The notes under the pieces are model-generated. The model made no database searches. It saw only the letters and a list, made by a program, of their open reading frames with translations, and had not been told where the DNA came from. From the NCBI GenBank assembly GCA_000827325.1, contig KN832870.1, positions 4,960,001-5,024,000 of the forward strand: DNA of 64,000 bases, read 5' to 3'. Positions 1-11,411 of the stretch are shown here, one piece after another; the stretch's first letter is position 1, and every line of letters starts with the position of its first letter. A program made the translations under genes and the position numbers. The DNA is from Oidiodendron maius Zn (lineage: Eukaryota > Ascomycota > Leotiomycetes > Myxotrichaceae).

Positions 1-2519
1 AATACTGCAGATCATCAGTAACATATGGAGGGAGAAGGGAGTCTCTACTCACGCCAATGATAGTGGGCTTGCGGTTTCAAGGTTCTCTCGAATGACGTGT
101 ATTATTGGCGACTCTCGATCCCCAGTGGCTGAGGCTTTATCTAATACCTCCATAACACTGCGCAGTCGGCTCGCCCTTGTGGATAGTGTTGAATCCGAAA
201 GCTCAGTGAGAGCAAGAAGCTTAGTAATTACACTCACATGAGTGGAGCTTTCTTGTCTTAAAAGAGTAGGTTTGTTAGAAGATATGAATTCCATGGCCCT
301 GAGAGCGCCACCAGCGTACGGACTATCCGCATCGAGGGATAGTAGCAGCTGGTTAAGAATTGTGGCTTCCGTAGTCCCAGCCAAAGAGCCAAATGTTACT
401 GCAGCTTCAAAGATGGGCCAAGCATCTGCATTCCCTTTGACAGCACTCATTGTGGCAGTTGCAAAAAAATCTTGGAGGACATTATGCTTTTGCGCCAGGC
501 TGGCGACCATATCATTCGATATGAGTGCTGCAATAATTTTCCATTTCTCACTTTGGTCGGAGATCGAAAGTAGTTTATCGATAGCTGCTGTCCAAGTCTT
601 CTGGAATGCCGATTCTCGACCCGGTATTGATCGAAATATGGTTAATATGGATATCAAATAAGAAGAAGAAGGAGAAGTGATCAGCGTTGGGAGGTGGTTT
701 TCGATAAAGGAGCCGATGCGCTCCATGGACCGTGGCGAAATCTGCATTAGAGCAGGTGAAAGACGCAATGCGCACTCAACAGTTGCAGTTGCGGAGTACG
801 GTTTTCCGTTCCTATTGACAACGGTCTCTAGGCAGGTATTAATTATTTTACTTGACAGACCAACTAGTAAATCGGTCACTTCCTTCAATCGGCCGGCCCG
901 GAGAACAATAGAGACAAGGTTGAACCAGCGGTGGCCTTCTGAAGCGACAGCGACTTGAGATTTGTTATAATCTTTTGATTGTTCTGGCAATGACGTCTGA
1001 AGTCTAAGAAGAAAATCTTCAACCAATCTATGCCATTCGTCGGCAAACGACTTTTGCCAGTCTGCCTCGCCAGCAGCAGCACAAATTTCAAACGCTACTC
1101 CTAGAAGCGTATTGTCATTGTTGATAGACCATTTTGAGTTCTCTGATGTTGGATGAAGATACTGCTCAAAAACCGGGAATAGAGCTTCTTGAAGTAGCTT
1201 TCCCTGCAATGTAGAATCGGAGAGCCTGCTGGCCAGAAGCTTGACAGACTCAAAATAGCTATGCCACGCCTCAGCAGCATTGGTCTTGGGTTCCTCTCTA
1301 CTGCCAATACCGTCGCGGAAAGCATGAAGAAAGTCGAGAGAAGACTCAATATCTGAAGGAAGGACGGTGGACGGCAAAAGTTGTAACAGTGATCGAAGTG
1401 ACTGCCAATATACTGGAGAGCCTCCCTGAGAACCTTTCTCGACGAAGACACGAAGTCTCGACAAAGGGGGTTTTTTTCCTTTGTACGAGGAAGTCCAAGC
1501 AAGAGGAAATTGCGCGGTCAGCTTTGCTAAAGCCTCAGCAAGTTGCGAAGCTGAGGAAGACTGCCGGCTTCGCAATGCTTCTGAAACGAAAGCGCTACTT
1601 ATTAAGTCGAGCTCAGCCTCGATGATTGCTGGTTGTTTATCCAGACAGGCAATTAACAATTGACTTGTTGCTCTCCTGACATGTGCATCTTCGCTTGAAG
1701 CAAGTGCCCACAGTCTTTTATTCTTGGATAGGAATTCCTCATACTTATCTTGCTGCTTGAGGATATCGTCTTTATCTAGCTTTACCAGTAGATTGAGCAC
1801 AAGAGATATACTCGATCCCGCCACCCGAAAGTACTTTGCTTGTATGTCATCGGCACTCATGCTTCGCTCGTCGCACAGGGTTTGTGGGGTCTCGTTAATA
1901 GCTTCCTGAGCATGATCAAGGATCTGCGCTTGGCAGCGTTTCCAGAACATGACAACTTTATCGTCTGTATCGAGAAACGAGGTGATGCCATCTACTGCTG
2001 CTCTGGCTACAGCCCTATCCCGGTCATATGTCCCAGCTAGCCAACTCCCCACAACCTTCGGTATAAATTTCTCCATCCTCTTTCGAGCCGACTTGAGGAG
2101 CTCATATTGCAAGACGTGGGACAATTCACGAACCCGGCGAGAGTTATCTATGGCGAGACGAGGATAGAATTTGACCTAATGATTTGCATTACTACCAGTA
2201 TAATTAAACAATGTAACAGTAGGAGACACACCCAAGCTTCCAATACGGCGTCTTCGGGACCGCCTGACTCACGGACATACCCCAAGAGATCCTCTAATGC
2301 CTTCGACTTTGTTGTGCCATCCTTCTTTGAGAGATTCTTGAAATTTACAACAACATTTGCATCGCTGAGGGACGAGAGATTTGGGGGTTCGGTGAGGTAT
2401 GACAACGAGCTCCCGGCTCCCAGAGACCCAAAGCTCCCGAAGCTACCAAACCCACCATTTGATGCTCCGGATACCGCACGACTACTTGACGCCTGAGCTT
2501 TGAACTGCCGTTTGCTCAT
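1..2519 (-). CDS. ltn1: Listerin-type E3 ubiquitin ligase, N-terminal part (partial at left edge)
   Basis: E3 ligase of the ribosome quality control complex; the family ubiquitinates nascent chains stuck on 60S subunits. Only the N-terminal part (about 800 residues) is inside the window; listerins are about 1500-1800 residues and carry the RING-variant domain at the C-terminus, which lies beyond base 1. The start at 2519 gives MSKRQFKAQASSS, then an FGSFGSFGSLG low-complexity stretch, then the conserved listerin block (LSKKDGTTKSKALEDLL and DNSRRVRELSHVLQ) followed by HEAT-like helices. Exons are 2519-2232 and 2175-53, with introns 2231-2176 (GTGTGT...ATTAG) and 52-5 (GTGAGT...TGCAG); a third exon starts at base 4. 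It is divergent from the gene at 3682. The family assignment rests on the N-terminal motif, so it is firm but not complete. Confidence 0.88.
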
Positions 2520-3681
2520 TGTGACGTATCTAGAAGGCAGATCCACTGGCCCGAAGGCTCATGTGTTCTAGGGTACGAGATATGCAGGGCAGAGGGGTCA
2601 GGGAAGCCTGGGACCACGTCGGAGTGTTCTGGCGTAGAACCTGGCAACCATAGAAGGGATCTAGAGGATACGGTTCTTCTCGCGCTGTTGTTGAGCGTAC
2701 CACAGCCTGGCACATGGGAGATCAGGAGCAAAAAGTCAACGATGAGGAGGGCTTGAGTGGGTTGAAAGCGTCGCCTTGGAAAGTTATTGCCCCACGGCGG
2801 GACGGTTTTGGCAGGCAGCAGCAGCTCTGGTTAATTTACTGTAATTCATGACTTTGGGGCAATTTACGGTAATTTTGCAGCTGACTTGCACGTGAATTCC
2901 CCATTTAGGCAAAGCTGGACCCGGGTGGCCGCTTTAGGTCCATTGGCTTGCCGCTTTCGGATTTCCGGGCCTTTACGGGGATGACCCCGCATTACCAGTG
3001 GCCTGCTCGTCGAACCGTATATATACACCTTGTCCCAGCTTCTCTCTCTACTCTTCCTCGCGTTTCCTTGTTTCTGGCTAGCTTGGATGTCGATATTCAG
3101 GCCACGCTTATAGCTCTCTCATTATCCAACGCTTTCCTCCTCCACCCGCTGTTGTGATCTCCTTATCTCGACGTGATATCTGCTGTGCCTGCCTTGCTCA
3201 CGCGGGCAATCCGGCTGCTCCACTTCCCCGGCCACGACGCTCACGGATCGTCGATATTGTGGGATGACCAAGAGCGGCGAAGTCCGGTCCATGGATAGTA
3301 CAACTGGAGTTGGAACTTCACGTTTTGCTGAGAGAGATAGTATCGTGCAGAACCGGCCGTGACCTCGAGAGTTGATCGTTCAGCCGGTTGCCGCCTCCTT
3401 CTGCACGGTCAGCACACTCATCGCGGCGTCCACGACAACGCCTTCTTTCACTTCCTGCCTTGCTAGATAAAAGTTGAGATCTATTTGATAGATTTTCTTC
3501 TGCTCTACTAACCAGTTCGTCCTCATTGTATGAGCCGGCCACGGGAATATACGAGCTGATAAAGACACAGGACACAGACGAGTATGAAACCGCGGTGAAT
3601 ACATTCAACATGCTGTCCTCTCAGATTTCCTCCGTGCCCCCACCCTCGATCTCCCCTCTTCTCCGACCGTCCTCGACCACC
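2520..3681. other. Divergent intergenic region, listerin / repeat protein
   Basis: About 1.1 kb between two outward-facing starts, so it should hold both promoters. I see a near-duplicated AT motif (TTTACTGTAATT / TTTACGGTAATT) near 2835-2875 and a TATATATAC box near 3020. Short open frames here lack coding character. Confidence 0.5.
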
Positions 3682-6600
3682 ATGCTCCGGTCAGCTACCA
3701 CTGTCCCAAGGCGGCGTGTCCAGCATCAGGTTCGAACGCTGCAGTTCGGACTTTGGTCGTCGTATCTTGACCCGAGTTTTGAGAAGGAGTTCCATCGTCG
3801 CCATAGAAATATGAGACGCAAATACATGGATGCTTGCCATCGAAAGCTAATATGGAACCGTCCAAATCAGGCGATTGCGAAACAACTCGGCTTCAAGGAA
3901 TTCATGTGGAGCGCCTGGAGTAGGCGTGACTCGAGATCGGCTGGACGCTGGGTTAATGTTGAGGAGCTAAATGATACCATTAAAGCAGAGCAGAGGAAGC
4001 AAAATGGCGGGATCGAAAGCGCCGAACAGAGCGCCTTTGACAGGCTTCTAAATAGCAGAGACGGCTTGTATGACCTTTTCCGGGCTAGATCGAGAGCACT
4101 TCGAGATGGCTTAGGCAGTTCCAGCTTTTGGAACAATTCAACTCTCTCCGAAGCCGCGCCACAAACATCTATGGGGGCGAACGACTCTAGCGAGTACAAT
4201 ACGAATTCCGAGCCTGAGTACGATATTGATCCAATCACAAACAAGAAAGTTTTCCGGAAGCCAGTAGATTCTTTCAGAGGATATCGTGCTCAGTTCCAAT
4301 CTTCAATCCAAACTGATCCCACGCGAGAGATTTTGGAAGAGTCTGAAACCCAATCGTATAAGCCGTTTTTTGCATATGAGCCCGACGGAAAGATACCCAA
4401 CAAGGTAGAGGACGGCTTGAAGGACTTTGACTCTGCCGAATCATACAAGCCTTATTTCGCATACGAGCCTGATGGAAAAATACCGGATCCTGTGCAAGAT
4501 GGGTTGAGAGAATTCGACTCTGGCGAATCGTACAAACCTTATTTTGCGTATGAGCCTGACGGAAAAATACCAGACACGGTGCAGGAAGGAGTGAAGGAGT
4601 ATGAGATCGGCGTATCATATGAGCCCTACTTTGCCTACAAGCTGGATGGAAAGACACCAGACCCAGTTGAGGAGGGACTGAAGGAATACGAGGCTAGTGT
4701 GTCGTATGAGCCTTACTTTGCATATGAACCCGACGGAAATATTCCCGATTCAGCGGCAACTAGCCATGTGGCCTCCCAGAACGATATTGATCCATGCCCA
4801 GTACAGCAAGGCTTGAAAGATCATGATGACAGGACATCATATGGTCCGGTTATGTATAGAGAGCCCGATGGAAAGCTTCCAGAAGAACCTTGTCCCGTCC
4901 AAGAAGGGCTGAAAGCTTATGATAATATCACATCGTATAAGCCAAGGGTAACAAACGATCCATTGAACAATTTTAATCCAGAACTAAGCAAGTCAACTGG
5001 CGGTCTGCATGACTTCTGCTGCAGGATGAGCTATGGCACAGCAACAACTGTTAACCCCTCGAATCGCAAGCCAACAATTCTCCAAGACGAATCCGACAGA
5101 CAAGAAGACTTGGATCTACTTCGAGCGAGTGACGTTCGCGCTGCTTCTGGAATCTTGAAGGGCGTAAGAAAAGAAACGGAAGCTGATAAGCTGGCCAAAA
5201 GGAAAGAGCTAGAGGATCAATATCAGCAGCTCTCAATCGAAAACAGCGAGCTCCAAAACATTGCCTCCCATCTCAAGGGCCGCATTAATGATAAGATCGC
5301 AGAAGTATCGTCTAAATTGCCATCAAACGACTCAAAGGGAACTATGACAGGAAACTATGTCCGCGACTTTCCTGAAGACTTCGACGCAAAGTGGACTGTC
5401 AATAATAACGGCGCTGAGTCTTTGACTCCCCAACCACGAGTCGATGCCTGGGGATATGATAAGACCCCTCAAGGTCTGGAGGTGTCCTACGAACAAGAGG
5501 CGCAAAGCTCCGAAAAGGAGTTCATCGACGGTCTGGGATCAGCCAATGCTTTTGCTTCAAACCCAGATATTCCAAGGATTCAAACCTCCTTGGATCGTTC
5601 TGTCCCAGCCTTTGTCAATCCTGCGCAGGAGGTACGAGAAATTCGAGCACGATATGCCGAGAAAGCTGATACGGCAGAAGAAATCAAACTCCAAACTGAG
5701 ATTGATCCATATTCCAAAGAACCACAAGGTTTAGAGACAAATTTTGCAGAAGAAAAGCAGCTCGAAATTGAGATTGATCCGTATTCCAAGACACCTCAAG
5801 GTCTCGAAATACACTTTTTAGAAGAGCAGCAGCTCGAAAGCAGGCTCGAGAAAGAATCGGATCCATATTCGAAAGAGCCTCAAGGCCTGGAGACGCTTTT
5901 TGCGGAAGAGCGAAAGCTCGAACATGAAAGAGATCCATACTCTAAGCTGCCGCAAGGACTCGAGACAAGCTATACTGAGGAGTGTGCGGCGCAAGAAGCG
6001 GATACTCTATTCGAGCAGGAAACCAGACTAAGTGACAACATAGCAAAGAAGACTACAATACAAACAGACCAAGAACTGGCCCACGAAGTTCGGAGCATTT
6101 ACGAAGATGCGTATGGTAAAATTGATTCCTTGCATCGTCAAGTTCCCGAGGCTGCAATCGTTCATAAGGCAGAGCAAAACACCCAAGATATTGAGCCTAC
6201 TGTGTATACGATCCTTGCATACGATCCTACCACACAGTCTGTCAGCACAGCCGAAACGACGTCTATTGTACCAGATACTGCCCAGCCACTCACACCCGCA
6301 GAGGCTCTTCTGCGCTTATCAAGCCCCGCAAAGTTCATTCCTCATTTCGGATCCCTTCAGGCTGAAGGCTACGAAATTGTTTCCGGAAGTGAAGATGTCC
6401 TCGTCTGGCGCAAAGTTCGACCATCTACCCCCATGCCTCATTTAGCTCACACCAAGGCCATGAACCCAATTGACGGCACGCGAAGTGCTCCTATTGTTGC
6501 CACAGGAAACTTCGCCAGTCCTACAGGCTTCGTTAATCACGATATCCTGGATGACTCCGATCACGACTTCAAATCGAACATCGATGTCCGCCGCGAAGAG

Positions 6601-6786
6601 GACGTCTTCAGTGGAAAATCCAGCTGGTCTGAAGATGCCGAGCAGCCCCGGCGCAAAAAGATAGGCACTGGCAAGAAGATGCTCATTGGCGCCGCCTGGC
6701 TTGGAGGACTCTCGTACACCCTTGGTGTTGTCTCAGAATACTTCAAGACTGGTAGTATTGACGGACTGGGACCCCAAGGGTTCTAG
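3682..6786 (+). CDS. Repeat-rich probable mitochondrial protein of unknown function
   Basis: Unrecognised function; it resembles conserved hypothetical proteins of filamentous ascomycetes. The chosen ATG at 3682 has a CCACC context and gives a basic, Arg/Ser/Thr-rich N-terminus (MLRSATTVPRRRVQHQVRTL) typical of mitochondrial presequences; an in-frame ATG at 3610 would add 24 residues. The 1034-residue protein has (i) a conserved N-terminal segment rich in W, R and Y, (ii) about six 29-residue repeats with the core SYKPYFAYEPDGKIPD (bases about 4354-4950), (iii) a charged coiled-coil-like stretch near bases 5160-5300, (iv) four or five repeats with the core DPYSKEPQGLET (about 5430-5995), and (v) a C-terminal hydrophobic segment (MLIGAAWLGGLSYTLGVVSEYF) that could cross a membrane. 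The frame is open without introns. A mitochondrial inner-membrane location is inferred from the ends only. Confidence 0.8.
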   Translation: MLRSATTVPRRRVQHQVRTLQFGLWSSYLDPSFEKEFHRRHRNMRRKYMDACHRKLIWNRPNQAIAKQLGFKEFMWSAWSRRDSRSAGRWVNVEELNDTIKAEQRKQNGGIESAEQSAFDRLLNSRDGLYDLFRARSRALRDGLGSSSFWNNSTLSEAAPQTSMGANDSSEYNTNSEPEYDIDPITNKKVFRKPVDSFRGYRAQFQSSIQTDPTREILEESETQSYKPFFAYEPDGKIPNKVEDGLKDFDSAESYKPYFAYEPDGKIPDPVQDGLREFDSGESYKPYFAYEPDGKIPDTVQEGVKEYEIGVSYEPYFAYKLDGKTPDPVEEGLKEYEASVSYEPYFAYEPDGNIPDSAATSHVASQNDIDPCPVQQGLKDHDDRTSYGPVMYREPDGKLPEEPCPVQEGLKAYDNITSYKPRVTNDPLNNFNPELSKSTGGLHDFCCRMSYGTATTVNPSNRKPTILQDESDRQEDLDLLRASDVRAASGILKGVRKETEADKLAKRKELEDQYQQLSIENSELQNIASHLKGRINDKIAEVSSKLPSNDSKGTMTGNYVRDFPEDFDAKWTVNNNGAESLTPQPRVDAWGYDKTPQGLEVSYEQEAQSSEKEFIDGLGSANAFASNPDIPRIQTSLDRSVPAFVNPAQEVREIRARYAEKADTAEEIKLQTEIDPYSKEPQGLETNFAEEKQLEIEIDPYSKTPQGLEIHFLEEQQLESRLEKESDPYSKEPQGLETLFAEERKLEHERDPYSKLPQGLETSYTEECAAQEADTLFEQETRLSDNIAKKTTIQTDQELAHEVRSIYEDAYGKIDSLHRQVPEAAIVHKAEQNTQDIEPTVYTILAYDPTTQSVSTAETTSIVPDTAQPLTPAEALLRLSSPAKFIPHFGSLQAEGYEIVSGSEDVLVWRKVRPSTPMPHLAHTKAMNPIDGTRSAPIVATGNFASPTGFVNHDILDDSDHDFKSNIDVRREEDVFSGKSSWSEDAEQPRRKKIGTGKKMLIGAAWLGGLSYTLGVVSEYFKTGSIDGLGPQGF
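4354..4950 (+). repeat. Tandem 87-bp coding repeat (YEPDGKIP type)
   Basis: Roughly 29-codon units, each beginning SYKP/SYEP and containing AYEPDGKIPD followed by VQ.GL. The first three copies are close to identical at protein level. Later copies diverge, and the fifth carries an insertion containing a DPCPVQ block that the sixth copy also has. Confidence 0.85.
5430..5995 (+). repeat. Tandem coding repeat (DPYSKxPQGLE type)
   Basis: Four clear units of about 24-28 codons starting DPYSK.PQGLE and ending in a Glu/Lys-rich linker, with a diverged first unit (DAWGYDKTPQGLEVSYE) about 250 bases upstream. This family is different from the upstream repeat in the same protein. Confidence 0.82.
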
Positions 6787-7075
6787 ATCTACGACACTCA
6801 TATATCTTGATAGGATTGCACCAGGCGTTTAGGGACGAGCGACTCCATAGTTTCCATTGAATAGCGACCGGGGTTGGAGGACAATCCTTTGTGGAGGATG
6901 GGTTTTTGAGATTGCATATTATCGGTCGCTATAGTTTCCTCTCCCGTGGTGCACTCCTCTTCCTTGTAATAGGTAGATAGATCAATCCACTCGTATTATA
7001 TAGAAAAAGCCCTTAGTGAAGTCGTATGTATCTTATTTCCTAGCGATATCTGTCACTTTATATTCAGATCCTTTC

Positions 7076-9033
7076 CTACAGCTTCGCATTCTCGTCAAAC
7101 ACGAATAAATTTCTTCCGTCTTCCCCAGACTTAACCCACCCAAGTCTTCCAATTTGCTCCTTCGTACTGTTTGCCAACTGCATTAGCGTACTTTCATCTC
7201 CATGATTCGCAAGGAATCGCTCTGGGCTGCCTCTCATCCGGCCCACAATGTACCCTCGAAGAGGAGAGCCATCGCGGTCGAATTCTACCGTGTATGTCTA
7301 TGAAAGTTAGTAATAAATCATTGGCTTTTTATTCTTCTCTTCATAGTTGTGTAGGGAAAATAAATCGGCTAGGGAGGAAACATACTTCGATCCTGCCCTC
7401 GCCTTCGGCTGGATGCTCAATGGCAGGGACGAACCAGTCCGTGGTACGCTCAGGGAGGGGATTCTTTTCTGGATAGGGCGAGTTATCTTTTCGTGGTTTG
7501 GAGGAGAGGCAGACTACGTGCTGATAGGTTATAACGCCGCCGTTTGCGAGGACTAGCCCGTTTTGATATTTTCCCTCGCGGAGTTGTCGCACCAGTTCTG
7601 TGATTGCCTGCATGTGTTAGGATAGTTTTGGGAGTTGAATGGCTTGAGGACAAACTACTTACATGCATTGAGTAGTTGTTGCCTGCACCGCCGAAAGATG
7701 TGAGTCCGCCAAGAATCGTGATTGGTTTAGGAGGGCTGGCGATTGACATTTTGAGATGGTGGCATGCCAATTTCGGAACGATGGGGAAACAGCTGTGATC
7801 TGTTAATTGGTGCTGATATGCTGGAAATGAGAAACTAACGAGTATAGATCATAAACGTCAATATCCTCTTTCGTGAGGCCAGATGCTTCGAGTCCTGCAT
7901 CTAATGATCGCGATATGGCGGGGCTGGAATAAAAGTTGGGGCGTTCCCAAACTATGAGTCGTCAACTGGTAACAGACAAATCAGGATCAAGGGGACATAC
8001 AGTTGTCGGAATCTTGTGTTCCTGCGCCACCTAAAGGATATATCCAATGGCTTTCGGGAATGCCCAGCTCTTTTGCATATTCCGCTGAAGTCAAAATGCA
8101 AGTTCCAGAGAGATTGACATTATTAAATGCATTCATGAGAAGGGGATCTGTTCTGGAGTCAGTACCGTAAAGCCCAGGCAATCAGAACGAAAACATACAG
8201 GGATAACATATCATCCTGTTCTTCTTGGACACGGTTTTAATATCTGCCTCTGAAGCAGCGGGCTTTCCGAAATTCCATGCCACTGGATTCCTCTCAGCAA
8301 CTCGAGCAAATTCTCCATACAAATGCCCAGACTCATTATTGTTATCTTCTATCGACTGGTTGCGGAATGCCCTAAACGCATTTTCATATAATGGATAAAC
8401 ATGAATAGGTAGCCCTATATAATGCTGGGTTCCCAAATCTGTGTCACACGAATGGTAAGCATTTGCCCGGCTTTTATGAACGATGGAGAAATACTCTGCC
8501 CACGGCGCGTCAAATCTGAAGGTGAAACTATTTTTCCAGTTTTATCGCGCTCAGTCCATCCAGGAGGAGGCAGTTTTCCAGCAGCTGCACAGGCCACGAC
8601 TATTAATTCAATCAGCAATACCCACCTGTCAAGTAAGAGTGGATAACTCGCGTGAAGCCAAAGATTCGCCACCCGTCACAATTGCTACTTTGGCCTGCCC
8701 GAAGGAAACTCGTCTTGCAGCTTCGTCAAAGAGCTTCGCAGGCGAATCACCTCCATGGTGGCTCAAGACCTTATAATTGGGGTTTACGCCCAACTTTTCT
8801 GCAAGAAGACCAGGCAAATTAGGGTAAGCCCAAGACCAGGTATTCACAACATGGATGCTGTCGATTTTAGATTGTAACTCCTTTCGTCCAGATGGAGATA
8901 GCTTGGTGTCCTTGATAGCCTCTGCTATTGATTGTAGCATGAGCCGCGCCGGCTCATGTGCATCCTCAATTCTGGTTGACTTGTTCTTAACATCTCCGAC
9001 ACCAATCACCACGGGTGTGTACCGCCTTCCCAT
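7076..9033 (-). CDS. Thiolase-like protein with TLP1-type additional C-terminal domain
   Basis: 516-residue acetyl-CoA acetyltransferase-like protein. Eight exons: 9033-8652, 8599-8504, 8438-8199, 8147-8001, 7951-7840, 7792-7663, 7607-7386 and 7297-7076. The second exon could instead end at 8495; both choices keep frame. Family blocks are visible in order: IVTGGESLAS, PIHVYPLYENAFRA, YPLLMNAFNNVNLSG, FWERPNF, YSCFPIVPKLAC, LGGLTSFGGAGNNYSMH and NGLVLANGGVITYQHVV, ending in the extra C-terminal domain (RGYIVGRMRG...FLANHGDES). The first intron (8651-8600) has a GC donor (GCGAGT) instead of GT; no GT donor restores the frame. I do not see the acylated N-terminal cysteine of true thiolases, so the reaction is open; CoA-thioester binding is an inference from fold. 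The start at 9033 follows a (TA)n tract. Confidence 0.88.
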
Positions 9034-9896
9034 CTTGTCCGTGCCAGCTGTGCAGAGGGGTACAGTATATATATATATATATATATATCTATATATATGA
9101 AAGATATTCCCAAAGTATACAGGCTCAAGCACAGTATATATAACGTATATGAGAAAAGCCGGGGGCAGGAGCTGTGAATGGACACTCGTGGTACATGGTT
9201 ATCCCCACAAGACTAACCTCGGCTCAACTCTGCCACATACCGCCGTATCGGCGATGATGACGCTTGGCCAAGCGCACCCCACCGGACTAAGGTTATATAA
9301 TGCATTAATTATATCGGACTACCGATGTCCAATTGACCCGATCTTAGTTCCTAGGCAGCTAGCTCTTCGAAGCTTGAAGGAGTCCAATATGACCTCGTCA
9401 GGATTTCTGACTCTCATTGAGAAACCAACTTTTAGTCATCAGATGTCCAAGTTCTCCACATGTTCAAGCTCTAACAGCCCAAGCAACCTTCTCTTTGGAA
9501 AATACTTATCATCCAGCAGCTTAGCCGCAACTCAGATTTCAAGCTGTAGGCTATCCGATATGTTTGTTCATATCCCGTATCTCCGTAATTTCAAATTGGA
9601 CCGCTGAAGAGACTGGTCATTGAAGCCAGGAGTTAGAGATGCTATATGGAGCCAACCAACCAATCCTAATTAGTAATAATAACTGCATCTTTCAAAAGAG
9701 ATAGAAATATACATTCTCGGGTTAGTGCGTCCATAATTTCGAAGAACTCCTCCGCCACACATCCCGCTCACTACATACTAAGTAAACCCATCCTAACCAG
9801 CCAAAAACAACCCATAAACGCTCAAATTACAACATTTCAATATTCATTCCTATAGCCACCTCCAATACTTTCTGCAGCCCAACCTCTCCCCCCCAC
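9034..9896. other. Intergenic region with TA tract
   Basis: Holds the promoter of the thiolase-like gene and the 3' side of the small gene at 9897. A (TA)n microsatellite sits at its right-hand start. A plus-strand open frame at 9149-9607 has no recognisable protein character. Confidence 0.5.
9065..9098. repeat. (TA)n microsatellite
   Basis: An almost pure TA dinucleotide run with a single C interruption, 32-65 bases upstream of the thiolase-like start codon, so inside its promoter or 5' leader. Confidence 0.95.
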
Positions 9897-10238
9897 TTAA
9901 CTCTCACTAAACCCCGCACTCTCGGTCCCCTTCTCCCACTCCCCCTTCTGCACCTCCCTCTTCAAATCCTGGCGATTCCAGCTCTGTGTGCGCTCAAATG
10001 TCGGCTTCCAGGTTGCGACAGGACTCTTTAATGCTTCTCCCTGAGAATTCCTGCGGCCGTCGGGGATATCGACTGGAGATTGCGGCTGCGCGGCGGCTGC
10101 TGCTGCGGCGCGCTGGGCTTCCATGTAGTTTGTCTGCGAGGGCCGACGAATGGCCATTTCGGGGTGCTTGGCGGGATTAGCAGAGGTGGAGTTTGAGAAT
10201 GAGGGTTTGGAGGTGGGAGAGGTCGCTGTGCTAGACAT
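9897..10238 (-). CDS. Small disordered fungal protein, unknown function
   Basis: 113 residues from the ATG at 10238, with no intron seen. The N-terminal third is Ser/Thr/Pro-rich, then comes EMAIRRPSQTNYMEAQRAAA with a seven-alanine run, then a conserved-looking C-terminal part (WKPTFERTQSWNRQDLKRE). There is no signal peptide, membrane segment or cysteine. It looks intrinsically disordered. The alternation of conserved aromatic/charged motifs with low complexity suggests a real gene, and I recall similar short conserved hypotheticals in Eurotiales, but I cannot name a function. The stop lies in a C-rich stretch at 9897. Confidence 0.7.
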   Translation of the reverse strand: MSSTATSPTSKPSFSNSTSANPAKHPEMAIRRPSQTNYMEAQRAAAAAAAQPQSPVDIPDGRRNSQGEALKSPVATWKPTFERTQSWNRQDLKREVQKGEWEKGTESAGFSES

Positions 10239-11411
10239 TGTGAGGCAGAGAGTTGAGCTTGGATGAGATAGACTGTGGGGTAATTAGACGTTCGGGAGCC
10301 TGAGTTTTTTAAGTACGGGCCTTGAGATGGGAATGAAGATGAAGAAATGTACTCGATCGTATCGTTCCTTCCCCTTTAGAAGCTCAAGAACTGTAGAGGA
10401 TGTAAAAATTAGGACTAGGCAAGCAGAGATGCTGACATGTCGGAGAAGTAGAAGGAGGCGGCGAGGTAGATACTGTGGCTGGTCCCAGGAGGGGTTAGTG
10501 CGGGGAACTGTGGCTGGTGATAATCTAGGCGGGGTCGTAACTCAAGACATGCTGGTCAAGTCCTCCACATTGTTTCCAGGCGGGATATGAATGAAACGAG
10601 CTTCTCATATTCTACACAACTCTCTAGAATGGGGAGAGGTCACATTTCAGCAGTGTAAGCTTAATGCGTGTTTGTTAAGACGATACATATACTGGAAAGC
10701 TGAGAGGATGACGCATGAGAAGACATTGGAAAATTATTACCCAAATATAGCTAGACAAAGCTGGAAAGTTTTTGCGACATTACATTCAAAGCTCCTGTAA
10801 TCTCGTCCGGTGAGTCCAATTACAGCCATACTTAGATCTGTTTAAGCCGAAGGCTTAAAGATGAGTGTAATGACACCTCACGGGCGTGACTTGCGATGCT
10901 TGCCCAGACTGAGGCAACTACTCCTGAGATAATCCTGGTAAGAGAGAATCCAGAGCCTTTATATATATGCTCTAGATAGTGGAGTAGAGCAACAACAGAC
11001 AATTGTTAGAAGGGTCCAGGGTCAATGTCTGCGTGAATAGAAATGGGAGAATAGTTGTTCCAACCGATTTGCCACGGCGACTAAGTTAAGCGATGGAGAG
11101 GCTGCACACCTCGATACATGAAGTCATAGACGGATCCAGGTCGGTCCAGATACAATATTCTTTTCACTACCTAGGTAACTACCATACAACGCCTTTCACG
11201 ATAGTTGACTGAAGACAGCCCCATCGATGATGTGCATAGCAGAGAAAGATCAAGAGGAAAGGAAACAATCAGACGCCTTTTCGCTAGATGCATCGGGGTA
11301 TGACAGAGAAGAAAGAGAACGAAGGGTCTGTGTTTTCGCGATCATGTACAAGGGCTCCCAGTGGAACGCCAACTGAATCATCAGGCCAGTGCCATATTCA
11401 TTGCCTTCTCA
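10239..11411. other. Intergenic region
   Basis: About 1.2 kb between the start of the small protein gene and the stop of the FHA gene, both on the minus strand. I see no convincing coding exon or repeat; short plus-strand frames at 10327-10800 have no protein character. Confidence 0.5.

Noticed and set aside
3610-3681. Alternative upstream start for the repeat-rich protein
   Set aside because: In frame, but it places a Ser/Pro stretch ahead of the presequence-like MLRSATTVPRRR; the ATG at 3682 has the better CCACC context.
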